A stretch of 64,000 nucleotides of DNA from Symbiodinium natans (GCA_905221605.1 CAJNDS010002350.1:62001-126000); one strand, 5' to 3'; shown: positions 33,101-43,268, counted from the stretch's first letter. Program-made: numbers and translations. The notes: generated by a model from the letters alone, not told the origin.

Positions 33101-36100
33101 GTTTAGGGGGTTTAGGGTTTAGGGTTTCGGGTTTAGGGGGTTTAGGGTTTGGGATCTGGGTTTTGGATCCTTCCAGGCGTCTGGGTAAGCGTAGGCAGAA
33201 GCCAGAGGACCACAGGGGGGGGGGGGAGAGGGAGAGCAAATGCTGGTGCATATGGGAGCTTGCAGGAGTCTACTGGAGTTTACAGGGGTATATGTAAGAA
33301 ACCCTACAGTAAACCCTAAACCCTAAACCCTAAACCCTAAACCCTAAACCCTAAACCCTAAACCCTAAATGTAAGTTTGAGCGCTAGGGCTTCATTGCAT
33401 CGCCAGGGAGCTCATACGAGGCGTAGGGGAATGGCTGGATGCAGTGGTGCAGCGCGTTCCGGCCGTCCTTGTCCTGCAAAAAGCCTATAAGCCTCTAAAC
33501 CCAGCGGTTAAGATCGCGCGAAAGCACCCAGAAGCTGGGATTTGAAGCTTTTTTTACGCGTGCGCGCGCGCGCGCGCCGTGGGGGGGGGGGGGGGGGGGG
33601 GGGGGGGTGGGTGGGGTGGTAGTTCCCAGACCATTGGAGGGTACCCTATTCTACTCTTGGGTCATTCTTGGGAACCCTTAAGGGGATCCGCCTTTCGGAC
33701 TTTGCCAGGGTTCTGGGTTTTGGGTTTTTAAAGGAAAGTTTTTTGTGCCTTAGGGAAGAGGGAGCCTTGGGAGTAGTGGGGAGTTTGGGGAACCTTGGGT
33801 TAAATACCTCCTCCCTTGAACCCCCTCCGTTTCAGAACCTTATGAGCTTATGCCAAGGTATGCACTTCTTGACGTCCATGCATCAATACATAGAAACACA
33901 GACACCTATGCAACCATGTTGAGTACACACAGACACAGGAACACATAAAAAACAAGTATATATCTATACCTGTCTATCTATCTATATACATACATACATA
34001 CATACATACACAAAATCTGAACAGAACACATACACATACTAGGATGGCCCTTGAAGCCCTCCGACAAAGATTCCTGACGGTGATCCTCCTAAATCCAATA
34101 GGGGAAAACCTGAAAAGTCCCAAGGGCCTACCGAATATACATAAGCCCTAAACCCCAAACCCTAAAGCCTAAACCCTAAACACTAAACCCTAAACCCCAG
34201 GGGCTATAGCCCTAGTAACCAAAAACCCTAAAGCCTGCGTGCCCCCTCCTAACGAATGTATGCGCTGGCCAAGGTAGGGCTGCCTCGGGGGCGTCTTGGG
34301 GTTTAGGGTTTAGGGTTTAGGGTTTAGGGTTTAGGCTTATCGCGTTTATTTATGATTTACGAGGGGGGGGGGGGTTGGGTGTTGAGATTCGGGGAGTGTC
34401 CTGGCGGGTGGGGTCCGCTTTGGCGTTGAGGAGCTCGTCGACCACCTGGACTGTATGAAACCACCTAAAGGGTTTAGGGTTTAGGGGTTTAGGGGTTTAG
34501 GGTTCAGGGGTTTAGGGGTTTAGGGGTTTAGGGGTACACCCCTGAGCCCCTACTCCCCCAAACCCCAACCCGAAAGGCTGAGCCACCCCAAACCCTAGGA
34601 ACCCAAGTCCCAAAAACCTAGAACCATCAAAAAAAACACAACGAAACCTAACCCCCAACACGAAAGCACCCAAACCCCCTAAACCCTAAACCCTAGACCC
34701 TGGCTAGACCCTAGACCCCAGACCCTAGACCCTAGAGCCTAGACCCTAGAGCCTAGACCCTAGACCCTAAGCCCTAAACCCGAACCCTAAACCCCAAACC
34801 GCAGCGCTCCACCCCAGAGCTCTGTGAGCCACAAGCCGCCCCAGGACCGCGAAGCTTGGGCTTCGGGACGTATTTTCGGGTAGGGTTTAGGGTTTAGGGT
34901 TTAGGGTTTAGGGTTTAGGGTTTAGGGTTTAGGGTTTAGGGTTTAGGGTTTAGGGTTTAGGGTTTAGGGTTTAGGGTTTAGGGTTTAGGGTTTAGGGTTT
35001 AGGGTTTAGGGTTTAGGGTTTAGGTTAGGGTTTAGGGTTTAGGGTTTAGGGTTTAGGGTTTAGGGTTTAGGGTTTAGGGTTTAGGGTTTAGGGTTTAGGG
35101 TTTATAGGGTTTAGGGTTTATAGGGCTAGGGTTTAGGGTTTAGGGTTTAGGGTTTACAACCCTTAACCCCAAACCCACGAAATTCTGACCTCACAGGTAA
35201 CATTTAAAAAACTCTGAACACTGAACCCTGAAGCCCGGAACCCTAAACCCTAAACCCCAGCCCGAACCGCGGCCTCCTTGTTGTTGTCCAGAATCGCAAT
35301 GCTGAGCACCTGGGTTGGGCGGAGACCCGAAGTTATCGAGTTCTTAAGGGTTTAGGGTTTAGGGTTTAGGGTTTAGGGTTCACGGGGGGGGGGGGGGGGG
35401 GGGTGGTTCTGTAACCCAATGTTCCCTAATACTCCCCACTACTCCCTAAAAACTCCCTGAACTTCCCTAAGGCTCCCCCAACCGTAAACCCTAAACCCAA
35501 AGCCCTTAACCCTAAACCTGAGAATCTTCTAAACCCTAAATCTTGAACCCCCCATGAACCGCCCTCCCGTAAGAACCCTAAGACGAAGCTTCCGGGGCTT
35601 GGGGCTCCTCCCTCCCTGGCTTGGCCCTGTTAGCCCGAGGGTTGGGGTTTAGGGTTTAGGGTTTAGGGTTTAGGGTTTAGGGTTTAGGGTTTAGGGTTTA
35701 GGGTTTAGGGTTTAGGGTTTAGGGTTTAGGGTTTAGGGTTTAGGGTTTAGGGTTTAGGGTTTAGGGTTTCGGGTTTCGGGTTTCGGGTTTCGGGTTTCGG
35801 GTTTCGGGTTTCGGGTTTCGGGCTTGGGCCTCTGACTTTTGGGGGCCTGGGGGACTCGGGGCTGCCCCTCAAACACAAGTTGACCTTTGGGATGATTCTG
35901 GTCTGCTGGTTGCAGACTGGACATTCGAATGAAAGAAACGGCACTAACCGTGTAGCCATATGCAAATTCCTAAGCTCTAGCTCCTGACATGGGGGCTTAC
36001 GAAAATCATGACCCCCTAATATAGACCCCCCCTAAATATAGTAGCATTCCCTTATAATAAGGACCCCAATAACGTACCCCTAATTTCGAGAACCCCATAT

Positions 36101-39100
36101 GGTAACACTTAATTAGTTCAAGTTTCTTCATTGCATGTGAAATCCAAGGATTCGCATTTCGCAGTCCTGCGTCTGTCTCGCATTTATATGACTTTTGAAG
36201 GGTCTTGTGTCTTGTAGGATTCACCGGGCTAGATGCCCCAATAGTCCCTGAAACCCGAAACTCTGAAGTATGAATCCCGAAGCCAAAGCTGAAACCCTAA
36301 ACCCTAAAACTTAAACCCCGCACTCAAAAAGTGCCAGTTGAGCCCTATCGGCCCAAAAGCCACCAAGGGGCGCCACGCCCCTTGTCGTCCTCCCCTGCAT
36401 GTGCCGTGCTTGCCTTCGCCTGGTGCAGGGAGCTGAATAAGGACTACGAGTTTAGAGTTTTGGGGCTTGGGGCTTCGGGTAGTTTAGCGTTTTTGGGGTG
36501 TTGGGGTTTTAGGGTTTCGGGTGTAGGGTTTAGGGTTCAAAAGATACGGCTTCCAGGAATTAACAACCGAACCCAGGTAACCTGTCAACTCCGGTCTTCG
36601 AGGTCACATCCGGTCTGCATTGCGGTTTAGGGTTTAGGGTTTAGGGTTTAGGGGTTAGGGTGGTTTAGGGTTTAGGGATTAGGGATTAGGGTTTAGGGTT
36701 TAGGGATTTGGGGGGTTTAGGGTTTTTTGCCCACACAAACACCCCCCCCCCCCCCCGACCTGCAGCAAGTGCCGCACGAGTCCAGGCACACCGGCCAAGG
36801 TGGCGGCCAACAGGGGCCCATGGCCCTTCTTGTCTTTGCCTTGCGAGAGGTCTACTTGGAAACCAAATGAGGTTGAAGCCTAAACCCTAAACCCTAAAAC
36901 CCTAAACCCTAAAACCTATAGGGTTTAGGGTCACTAGGCCTTACATAGTGATGCAAGGTGATTCCCCCGGGGATTTGAGGGAAACAATCGCCGAGAGAGG
37001 CCCTCACAGGATTTTTTTCTCAAGTGGAGCTTGGCCCCCCTTGAGCCGGGGTTAGGTTTGAGGGTTTAGAGCTAAACCCTAAACCCTAAACCCTAAACCC
37101 CAAACCCTAAACCCTTAACGCGAAAATAGGATCCTCCCTAAGCCAAGAGGGGAACAGTCTCCCAAGGACTGTCTAGTAGCACAGTGCATGTGACAACTTC
37201 AGGCTCCAGGGCTCATTTGAGCAATCAAGGCGGTTTAGGGTTTAGGGTTTTAGGGTTTTAGGGTTTAGGGTTTAGGGTTTAGGGTTTAGGGTTAGACCCT
37301 AACCGCACATATCCTTAACCCTGCTCTGGAATCCAAAACCAACACCTCGCAACTCTCATCCACGAGGCTCCGCCACCCTAAACCCTAAACCTTAAACCCC
37401 AAACCCTCAACCCTAGACCCTGGACTCCGCAGGGGTGCCGGTGACGCCTGGACATTTTTCGGCTCGGACATGGCAAGGCACGAAGTTTGCATCCCTTAAG
37501 GTTGTACCCATGGGTTTTGGGGTCTGTTGTTAAGGATCCCGAACGGTATATAAGGGCCATCTTAGGAGTATATTATGGGGAACCTTTAGGGGTACAACCT
37601 TAGGAGTCCGAGTCTGAATCCCTTGAAAGTCACGAAGGTTGCATCCCTAAGCCCATCGATGTAACTCTCTGTCTACTCACCCTACGCCACCCAAATAATC
37701 GACTCGGTTTAGGGTTTAGGGTTTAGGGTTTAGGGTTTAGGGTTTAGGGTTTAGGGTTTAGGGTTTAGGGTCTAGGTTCAACCCTAAACCTAATCCCCAA
37801 ATCTTTGACTCTGAAACAAGCTCGGTCGGCTCTTCCCCTGCCTTTGTGTGGATCCGCGCCTGCGCGCAGGAGCTGGTCTGCCACCTCCGAATGTGGGCCG
37901 GGGGGGGGGGGAGGGGGAGGGGTTAGTCATGTCTAGTACGTTTAGGGAAAAGCAACAACCCTAAACCGTAAACCCTGAACCCTAAACCTTAAACCCCTAC
38001 ACCCTACACCCTAAACCCTAATCCCTAAACTAAACCCTAAACCTAAACCCCTAAACCCTAAAACAAGTGCTACGCGCACCTTCCACGCGGCCATCTCAAT
38101 GGCTGAGCTGAGAGGCGAACGCCCCTTGCCGGGTCAAGAGCTTCAGAGTTCCAGCCGAACTGGGTTTAGGGTTTAGGGTTTAGGGTTTAGGGTTGAGGGG
38201 TCTAGGGTTTAGGGTTTAGTGTGTGCACTAGGAGTTTCAGTTGGGCTGAAAGGCCGAGAAGTGGAACGGTGAACCCACTCGCTCCTTGTGTTTGCTCGGG
38301 AAAGTGGCGAACCGGACCTGCGAATCAACGAAAAAGGCTCCGATGCCTCACCCTGCGTGCAGCTGAAGCCATTTCATAAAACCCAAGGGCCCATACTTTA
38401 AAACTTTAGGGTTTAGGGTTTAGGTTTTAGGGAATGAACAGAAGTTAAGGGACCATATTTTGTAAGAGGCCATGTTACTTCGCTTAGATTCGCCAAGCCA
38501 CCAAACGGTACCCCCCCCCCCCCCCGCCAAGCTAACCAGTCCCTGACAAAATCAAGACCAGAAGGCTTAAGATGGACTGACATACCCAAAATTCCGTAGG
38601 AAAACGCCGTCACCCGGTTGCTTTTAAAGGTCTTGGCAACAGTGTATACCAGCTCCCCGGAACCCGAAACCCACAAATCCGAAACCTTCAGACCTAAACC
38701 CCACACTCCTTCCAACACCACCAAACCCCTAAATCCCAAGTAAACCCGGAACAAAAAAAAGCTGCATCCTAAACCCTACAAATCCCATAACCATAAACCC
38801 CACGCCCCTCCCGAAACCCTAAACCCTAAACGCCTAAAGCCTAAACCCTAAACCCTAAACCCTAAACGCCTAAACCCTAAACCCCAAACCCCAAACAAAC
38901 AAACATCAACTGGGGCCTTTCAAAAACTCAACTGCTCAAGCCCCCTAAGCCCGAAACCCTAAACCCTAAACCCTAAACCCAAAACCCTAAACAAACTGGT
39001 GCCATTCAAAAACGCAACTGCAAGTCCAGGCTCGGTCCACCGCCGTGGCCGAGGCCTTCGCCGACAGCAGCGCGTTGATGGCAAAGGTCATGCGGCCATC

Positions 39101-39113
39101 CACGGCCACGAGC
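28363..39113 (-). CDS. Ankyrin-repeat protein exons (one or more genes)
   Basis: Nine minus-strand islands encode ankyrin-type segments: 39030-39113 (DGRMTFAINALLSAKA), 38064-38150 (SPLSSAIEMAAWKVRVAL), 36760-36870 (GHGPLLAATLAGVPGLVRHL), 36335-36443 (GVAPLGGF after frame correction), 35268-35309 (VLSIAILDNNKEAA), 34400-34450 (VVDELLNAKADP), 33408-33473 (DKDGRNALHHC), 31882-31944 (DKKGVTPIALASKQG) and 28363-28451 (TTAKPDVDADARSGV). Ankyrin repeats (about 33 residues, G.TPLh.A...g....v..Ll..gad) bind other proteins. Exons of 42-120 nt are separated by telomeric arrays and introner-like elements. I cannot show that all belong to one transcript. Two carry an apparent extra base in a C4 run. Confidence 0.65.
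28490..28700 (+). repeat. Array of TTTATAGGG units
   Basis: About 23 units of the 9-mer GGGTTTATA and relatives (GGGTTCATA, GGGTTTCTA), a telomere-like unit expanded by an inserted TA. Confidence 0.93.
28985..29130 (-). repeat. Telomere-type array with CCCCCTAAA 16-mers
   Basis: Three 16-bp higher-order units, then about eleven perfect 7-mers. Confidence 0.94.
29213..29388. mobile_element. Introner-like element, family 6, with AT core
   Basis: Left GGACCCTTAAGGTTGTACCC, right GGGGTACACCTTTGG..., inverted. (AT)n run at 29289-29320. Relatives at 21271-21500 and 37487-37621. Confidence 0.6.
29452..29660. repeat. Poly-G run plus TCCCTAAGG short repeats
   Basis: G run of about 22 at 29452-29473, then two similar blocks (about 29500-29575 and 29605-29650), each containing CTCCCTAAGGTTCCCTAGG and ending near a poly-C run. 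Confidence 0.85.
30020..30215. mobile_element. Introner-like element, family 7, with (CTAT)n/(AT)n core
   Basis: Right end GTCCCTCCTTTAGTTCC as in 5741-5943. The core is a CTAT and AT microsatellite (30065-30123). A duplicate of the right half follows at 30230-30400. Confidence 0.6.
30420..30690 (-). CDS. Exon of unidentified basic protein, one-base frameshift
   Basis: Reading runs NRPESWWLNENFQRAHAARK and, after dropping one base from GGGG at 30574-30577, continues TRSEILATLKTEAQRRRRLD and ECRLAKFVHAQAT. Both halves are clearly coding and only the G4 run separates their frames. No family recognised. Confidence 0.62.
30680..30730 (+). repeat. Telomere-type array
   Basis: Seven TTTAGGG units between two minus-strand exons. 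Confidence 0.94.
30729..30870 (-). CDS. Exon of unidentified protein
   Basis: Minus strand: MGLVCLIDAIAAVDSLGVTS and KLLSHVQQT. Open and protein-like. A plus frame is open too, but it reads less like protein. Borders approximate. Confidence 0.52.
30915..31007 (-). repeat. Telomere-like array, CCCTGAA then CCCTAAA
   Basis: Seven CCCTGAA units followed by six CCCTAAA. Confidence 0.93.
31012..31149. mobile_element. Introner-like element, family 2, complete
   Basis: ACTTGGAGGTTCATGGTACT ... AGTACCATGAACCTCCAAGT, near-perfect 20-bp inverted ends. AT-rich interior with no telomeric core. Confidence 0.8.
31166..31250 (-). CDS. Exon of unidentified protein
   Basis: Acceptor GCTAAG|GAT. Encodes DEGFLVASGPCALSLSLTSF and EGHEAILCQ, ending at a telomeric tract. 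Confidence 0.52.
31882..31944 (-). CDS. Ankyrin-type exon, 63 nt
   Basis: Acceptor CCCCAG|GAC, GC donor CCCAG|GCGAG. Exactly 21 codons: DKKGVTPIALASKQGSGRMA plus Q. TPIALA is the ankyrin TPLHxA turn. Confidence 0.72.
31975..32355. repeat. CCCTAAA array facing a long TTTAGGG array
   Basis: 31975-32075 is CCCTAAA and 32215-32355 is about 19 TTTAGGG units. The 140 bp between are GC-rich with no frame. Confidence 0.92.
32530..33000 (-). repeat. Diverged CCCTAAA region
   Basis: CCCAAAC and CCCTAAACGCCCTATA-like higher-order units. Open frames here follow repeat periodicity and are not coding. Confidence 0.82.
33408..33473 (-). CDS. Ankyrin-type exon
   Basis: Acceptor TTTTTGCAG|GAC, the most classical acceptor in the region. 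Encodes DKDGRNALHHCIQPFPYASY. ALHHC matches the ankyrin helix. The right border is approximate. Confidence 0.7.
33545..33607. repeat. (CG)n plus poly-G tract
   Basis: CGCG run at about 33557-33577 followed by a G run of about 24. Confidence 0.93.
33640..34040. other. Unassigned interval with tetranucleotide repeats
   Basis: A plus frame is open at 33668-33922 but without recognisable sense. (ATAC)n and (CTAT)n repeats lie at about 33970-34012. Confidence 0.4.
34400..34450 (-). CDS. Ankyrin-type exon
   Basis: Acceptor CATACAG|TC. Encodes QVVDELLNAKADPTR. V..LL.AKADP is a typical ankyrin second helix and loop. Confidence 0.72.
34680..34800 (-). repeat. Array of CCCTAGA units
   Basis: About ten CCCTAGA/GCCTAGA units, another amplified variant. 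Confidence 0.9.
34881..35155 (+). repeat. Longest telomere-type array in the window
   Basis: About 38 TTTAGGG units over 275 bp with a single one-base slip near 35025 and two TTTATAGGG units near the right end. Confidence 0.97.
35268..35309 (-). CDS. Ankyrin-type exon, 42 nt
   Basis: CCCAG|GTG ... GCCGCG|GTTCGG, exactly 14 codons (VLSIAILDNNKEAA), both phase 0. Confidence 0.65.
35640..35820 (+). repeat. Array switching from TTTAGGG to TTTCGGG
   Basis: About 17 TTTAGGG units followed by eight TTTCGGG units with no mixing. A clean variant boundary. Confidence 0.96.
35990..36101. mobile_element. Introner-like element, family 4
   Basis: GGGGGCTTACGAAAATCATG ... GTACCCCTAATTTCGAGAAC. A copy without an adjacent telomeric array. 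Confidence 0.6.
36335..36443 (-). CDS. Ankyrin-type exon with one-base frameshift
   Basis: Acceptor TTATTCAG|. AKASTAHAGEDDKG reads in one frame and GVAPLGGFWADRAQLALF in the next. They fuse if one base of CCCC 36378-36381 is removed. DDKGVAPL then parallels DKKGVTPI of exon 31882-31944. Confidence 0.55.
36625..36720 (+). repeat. Telomere-like array
   Basis: About twelve units with some indels. Confidence 0.9.
36760..36870 (-). CDS. Ankyrin-type exon
   Basis: Encodes FGFQVDLSQGKDKKGHGPLL then AATLAGVPGLVRHLLQ, donor CTGCAG|GTCGGG. This is a near-complete ankyrin repeat (PLLAAtLaGvpglVrhLL). A poly-C run at 36743-36756 lies just inside the intron. Confidence 0.75.
37487..37621. mobile_element. 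Introner-like element, family 6
   Basis: TGCATCCCTTAAGGTTGTAC ... GGGGTACAACCTTAGGAGTC. Inverted ends, no telomeric core. A small copy of 29213-29388. Confidence 0.62.
37706..37775 (+). repeat. Telomere-type array
   Basis: About ten TTTAGGG units. Confidence 0.94.
38064..38150 (-). CDS. Ankyrin-type exon with one-base frameshift
   Basis: SAGTLKLLTRQG in one frame and RSPLSSAIEMAAWKVRVAL in the next. Dropping one base of CCCC 38122-38125 fuses them into one ankyrin repeat. Confidence 0.6.
39030..39113 (-). CDS. Ankyrin-type exon
   Basis: Acceptor ACTTGAG|G. Encodes LVAVDGRMTFAINALLSAKA and ASATAVDRAW. The right border is approximate. Confidence 0.62.
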
Positions 39114-39114
39114 C

Positions 39115-39720
39115 TCAAGTGGGGGTTTAGGGTTTAGGGTTTAGGGTTTAGGGTTTAGGGTTTAGGGTTCAGGGTTTAGGGTTTAGGGTTTAGGGGCCAC
39201 GAGACTTGGCTGCACTCAGTGATTAAGAAATCCAATAAGCCCAAGAAGGCTAAGGACCTAAGGTTACAGTAAAGTACCACGGCCACGAGCCTGAAAGTCT
39301 GTTTTTTTGAGGGTTTTTGTGGGTTTAGGGTTTGGGGTTTGGGGTTTGGGGTTTAGGGTTTTGGGCTTAGTAGATGAGCCCCAAGTGGTGGTTTAGGATA
39401 TGAAGGGTACCGTACCAAATTGGGGTCCTTATTATAAGGGGATCCTACCCTCAAGCCTGTTTTTTGAGATTTTTGGGGGGTTCAGGTTTTAGAACCCTAA
39501 ACCCGAAACCCTAGACCCCAGACCCTAACTCCTAATAAACCCTGAGCCCTAACCCTAAGCCTCAAGTGGGGGTTTTACGATATTAAGGGTACCTTCTTGG
39601 GGTCCTGATTATAAGGGGATTCTACTCTTTTGGGGGCCACGAGACTTGGCTGCACTTAGTAGATTAAGAAGCCCAGTAAACCAGTAAAGTACCACGGCAC
39701 GAGCCTCAAGGCTGCTTTGA
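39115..39720. repeat. Segmental tandem duplication, about 430 bp apart
   Basis: GGCCACGAGACTTGGCTGCA...AAGTACCACGGCCACGAGCC around 39195-39290 recurs around 39636-39710. Shorter copies of GCCTCAAGT lie at 39545 and 39785. It duplicates the end of the 39030-39113 exon, so exon debris has been copied into the intron. Confidence 0.75.
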
Positions 39721-40190
39721 GGTGTAGGGGTGTAAGGCATAGGAACCCTAACCCTAAACCCCAAACCCTAAACCCCAAACCCTAAGGCCTCAAGTCTGCT
39801 TTGGGGTGTAGGGCTGCAGGTTTCAGAACCCTAAACCCTAAACCCGAAACCCTAAACCCTAAACACCAAACCCTAAATCCTAAACTTGGAGTTGCCTAAA
39901 GGAGACCGCGAAGACGCACCAGTAAGCTCAGGGTTTACCCGCTTCAGGGTTTAGGGCTTAGGGTTTAGGACTTAGGGTTTTTTACTTCTTAGGGTTTAGG
40001 ACTTAGGGTGTAAGGCATAGGGTTTAGGGCTAGACCCAACTTAAGCCCCTAAACCCTGAAAGCCCGGCTTTTCAAGCCCGAAAAAGGCCCTAAATCCTAA
40101 ACCTCAAAGCCTAAACCCTAAACCCTAAACGAAAAAGGCCCTAAACCCTAAACCTTAAAGCCTAAACCCTAAACCCTAAACCCTCAGCCA
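39720..40190. repeat. Diverged telomere-like stretches
   Basis: CCCTAAA at 39745-39880 and 40085-40190, and TTTAGGG around 39945-40030, with variant units. No frame of note. Confidence 0.8.
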
Positions 40191-40199
40191 TACGCTTAA

Positions 40200-40930
40200 A
40201 ACCCATCAGTCGGAGCGCACAGGCGGCCGACCCCGGTCATCCACACCCTGATCTGGAAGCGCGCGAAGCTCCAGAAGCCTTTGGGGTTTAGGGTTTGGGG
40301 CTTTTGGGGTGTTTTGTTCGCTCTTTCAGGGCTTCGGGTTTTGTAGGGCTTTAGGCTTATGAATAGTCTAGTGCTTTTCGGGCTGCATTTTGCGGCCAAT
40401 TTTTGGGGCTTTGGGGGTTGTGGGGCTTGAGGGGTTGCAGGTTTTATGGTTTGGGGTTTAGGGTGGGCCAAGTTTAGGGCTGAGGGTGATACCACTTCAG
40501 AGCTGAAGCATGTAGGGACTGAGTCTAGCGATGCATGCGCACATGTTGCTTGATGCTGCCCCCCCTGGCTAGTGAATCTGCCGTCGATGCCCTTCCGATG
40601 GGGTTCATGTTGCTTCTCCGTGATCGTGGTAGTTGTGTGGCAGTGTGCTGAAAGGAAGTAGGTAAAGTCACTGGGGACCTAAACCCAAAACGCGACACCT
40701 GAGAGTCGTGCTGGCAAGCTCGCGAACCCCACAAAAAAATCAAAATGCCGAGCCCCAAATCGAAAAGGCATTGAAAGCGCAAGCTACTTCAAGTTGCTCG
40801 CGCCTGGTGGGGTACCCTCAACGAATAACCAAGATGCAATGTGTCAGAGATACCCGGGTTTTTGGGGGTGAGGTGCTTGAAGCCCCCTGCTATACCAACC
40901 ATAGCTGACGGGGACTAAGGTTCAGGGGCT
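40200..40930. other. Island, possible small minus-strand exons
   Basis: A minus-strand stretch at about 40205-40285 (RLLELRALPDQGVDDRGRPP) and open frames at 40525-40908 on both strands. I cannot choose borders. Confidence 0.35.
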
Positions 40931-40936
40931 TAAGTC

Positions 40937-41229
40937 CTCAGAGCACGCGCGGCGGCATGCCATGAGTGCAGCTCAGCAGCGTTGTCAACACCGGTTGCAT
41001 GCTGCCTGGCACACTTGGAAGTTCAGGGTACTAATAACCCCAATTATAACTTATAAGTATACTTATAAAAGCCCCCTAAGCCCCCCCCAATTCCTCTAAG
41101 TAGGTGATACGTGGACTTATATTTGGGGTTATAAGTACCCATGAACCTCCAAGTACCCACAGGCGAGGGATCACCGAGAGACTCTCTGTTGGGGAATGGG
41201 CGAGAAAGCGGGGCGGTCGCATACATTCT
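40937..41229 (-). CDS. Two exons split by a whole family-2 introner
   Basis: Exon 41147-41229 (LSRPFPNRESLGDPSPVGTW) ends TTGGAG|GTTCATGG. Exon 40937-41013 (VPGSMQPVLTTLLSCTHGMP) follows CTTCCAAG|TGTGCC. The join gives GTWSVPGS in frame. Product unknown. Outer borders are approximate. Confidence 0.6.
41014..41146. mobile_element. Intron: family-2 introner, 133 bp
   Basis: On the minus strand it starts GTTCATGGGTACTTATAACC and ends CTGAACTTCCAAG. The inverted ends place GT and AG at the exon borders. Confidence 0.78.
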
Positions 41230-41985
41230 CCAGCCCCTGTAGAGACAACCCTAAGGAAGCCAACAATGGAACTGCGCGAGAGACTGTAGAGGTCGGGCTC
41301 AGGAATAAATGCAAAATTGCTCCCTGAAAGCGTGTTGTCCTAGATAGGTACGGCTTTTTCTAACCTGAAGCTAGTTTTGAAGCGCATGGGGCAGCTCAGC
41401 TGCGCGGCAACACTTCAGAGCTTTAGCATGCTCTGGTTTTCCTTCTTAAACCCCCTCCACCACCATAAACCCGAAGCACACCTCCGTAAACCCTGAAAAC
41501 CGCCGTGTAAGCCCTATCTAGGCACGAAAGGCCCCGCACGCCGTATAGATCCGTTCTCAGCCCCTGAACACCCCAATGAAGCCTAAACAAGGTGAGGTGT
41601 TTGGTTCCAAGTTGCCCAAAGCCCTAAACCCTAAATCCTAAACCCTAAGCCCGAAACTCTGAAAACCATAAATTCCGGCCCACATGACAGAGGTCCGAAG
41701 ATCACTCAAGGGGTAAGGCGTGGAACATCCGCTAGCGTTTACATTAAGAACCCTGAAGTGTTGCTAGGCTAAAAAAACGAGCCCCACAGGGGGTGTGTAG
41801 ACTAATGGCCCAGGAAACAGTAGGTTCTGAGTTCTAAAGGTATGGGGTTTCTCTTTGGAGGAAACAAAGACCCTGCTTTGGAGTAGAATCTGAGAAAACA
41901 TATACTTTCTAGGTAGAAGTTGCGACAAGAGAAACCCAGAACCAAACAAAGTATTAAAGTATAGTTCTCCAACAGTAAAAAGAGC
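41230..41985. other. No gene assigned
   Basis: Mostly unique, with a few CCCTAAA units near 41625. A minus frame at 41764-41949 is open but not protein-like. Confidence 0.4.
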
Positions 41986-41989
41986 CCTA

Positions 41990-42140
41990 CCTAAACCCTA
42001 AACCCTAAACCCTAAGCCCTAAACCCTAAACCCTAAACCCTAAACCCCAAACCCCAAACCCCAAACCCTAAACCCTAAACCCTAAACCCTAAACCCTAAA
42101 CCCTAAACCCTAAACCCTAAACCCTAAACCCTAAACCCTA
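41990..42140 (-). repeat. Telomere-type array
   Basis: About 20 units, three CCCCAAA in the middle. Confidence 0.95.
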
Positions 42141-42144
42141 GCAG

Positions 42145-42229
42145 CTGTAGAGTCTGCTTGCCCAGCGGCCACTCAGATTCAGGGCATCCAGGATGAGGGA
42201 GCCGCCGGCCTCCGTGGGTGGGCTTTCAG
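42145..42229 (-). CDS. Exon of unidentified protein
   Basis: ESPPTEAGGSLILDALNLSG then RWASRLYSC. Open and protein-like between two telomeric arrays. Borders approximate. Confidence 0.52.
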
Positions 42230-42241
42230 GGTTTTAGGGAT

Positions 42242-42440
42242 TATAGGGTATATATATATATATATACTAATATATATATATATATATATAGGGTTTAGGG
42301 TTTAGGGTTTAGGGTTTAGGGTTTAGGGTTTAGGGTTTAGGGTTTAGGGTTTAGGGTTTAGGGTTTAGGGTTTAGGGTTCCGGGTTTAGTGTTTAGGGCT
42401 TGGGGTTTAGGGTTGAGGGTTTAGGGTTTGGGGTTTCGGG
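42242..42440 (+). repeat. (AT)n run followed by TTTAGGG array
   Basis: (AT)n at 42249-42288, then about 12 perfect TTTAGGG units and diverged ones to 42440. Confidence 0.93.
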
Positions 42441-42499
42441 TTGAGGGTGGCTTCAGGGTTCTGCAGGATGTGATTTTGAACAACCCCCAAGCCCCCTCA

Positions 42500-43050
42500 A
42501 CCCCAACCTTATTCGGTGCAGCAAAGCCCCAGAGACCCTACACTCTAAACCCTGAAATCCCAAAATCAAAACCCGAATCCCATAAACCCTAAGTAAACCC
42601 TAAACCAGAAACCCCAAATCCCATAAAACCTAAACTCCAAATCCATACACGCTGAACCCTAAACCCCATGAGTCCTAGCCCTAAACCCTAAACCCTAAAC
42701 CCTAAACCCTAAACCCTGAACCCTGAACCCTAAACCCTAAATCCCAGAAAAAAACACCCTAAACCTCATGAACCCCAAGTCGACTCTAAGTCCCACAAGC
42801 TTCCCTAAGCCCAATAAACCCTAAACCCCACAAGACCTAAACCCTAAACCCTAAACCCTAAACCTTAAACCCTAAACCCTAAACCCCAAACCTTACAAAC
42901 CCCAAACCCTAAACCGTAAGCCCTAAACCCCACAAAACCTAAACCCTACAAAACCTAAACCCTAAACCCTAAACCCTAAATCACATGAACCCTAGATAAA
43001 CCCGGAAAAAAAGCCATAAAGCTTAGACCCTAAACCCGAAACCCTAAACC
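42500..43050 (-). repeat. Diverged CCCTAAA region
   Basis: Perfect short arrays at about 42680-42740 and 42838-42890. Elsewhere CCCCATGAA, CCCACAAAA and similar. No coding frame. Confidence 0.85.
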
Positions 43051-43169
43051 CCAAAAGCCGCAAGTTCGGCATCTGATGCACTTTCGGGTTTAGGGTTTAG
43101 GGTTTAGGGTTTAGGGTTTAGGGTTTAGGGTTTAGGGTTTAGGGTCTAGGGTTTAGGGTTTAGGGTTTG

Positions 43170-43268
43170 CACTGGCCAACGAGGCTTTCAAGCCTCGATC
43201 TCACAAGTTCGTCGAAGGGTGTGACCCCTCGAGTGACACCAGCGAGCGTCGCTGCCGACCAAGGTGCC
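43170..43268 (-). CDS. Exon of unidentified protein, ankyrin-like
   Basis: APWSAATLAGVTRGVTPFDE then LVRSRLESLVGQ. Resembles APLsAATLaG of exon 36760-36870, so possibly another ankyrin repeat. Borders approximate. Confidence 0.5.
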
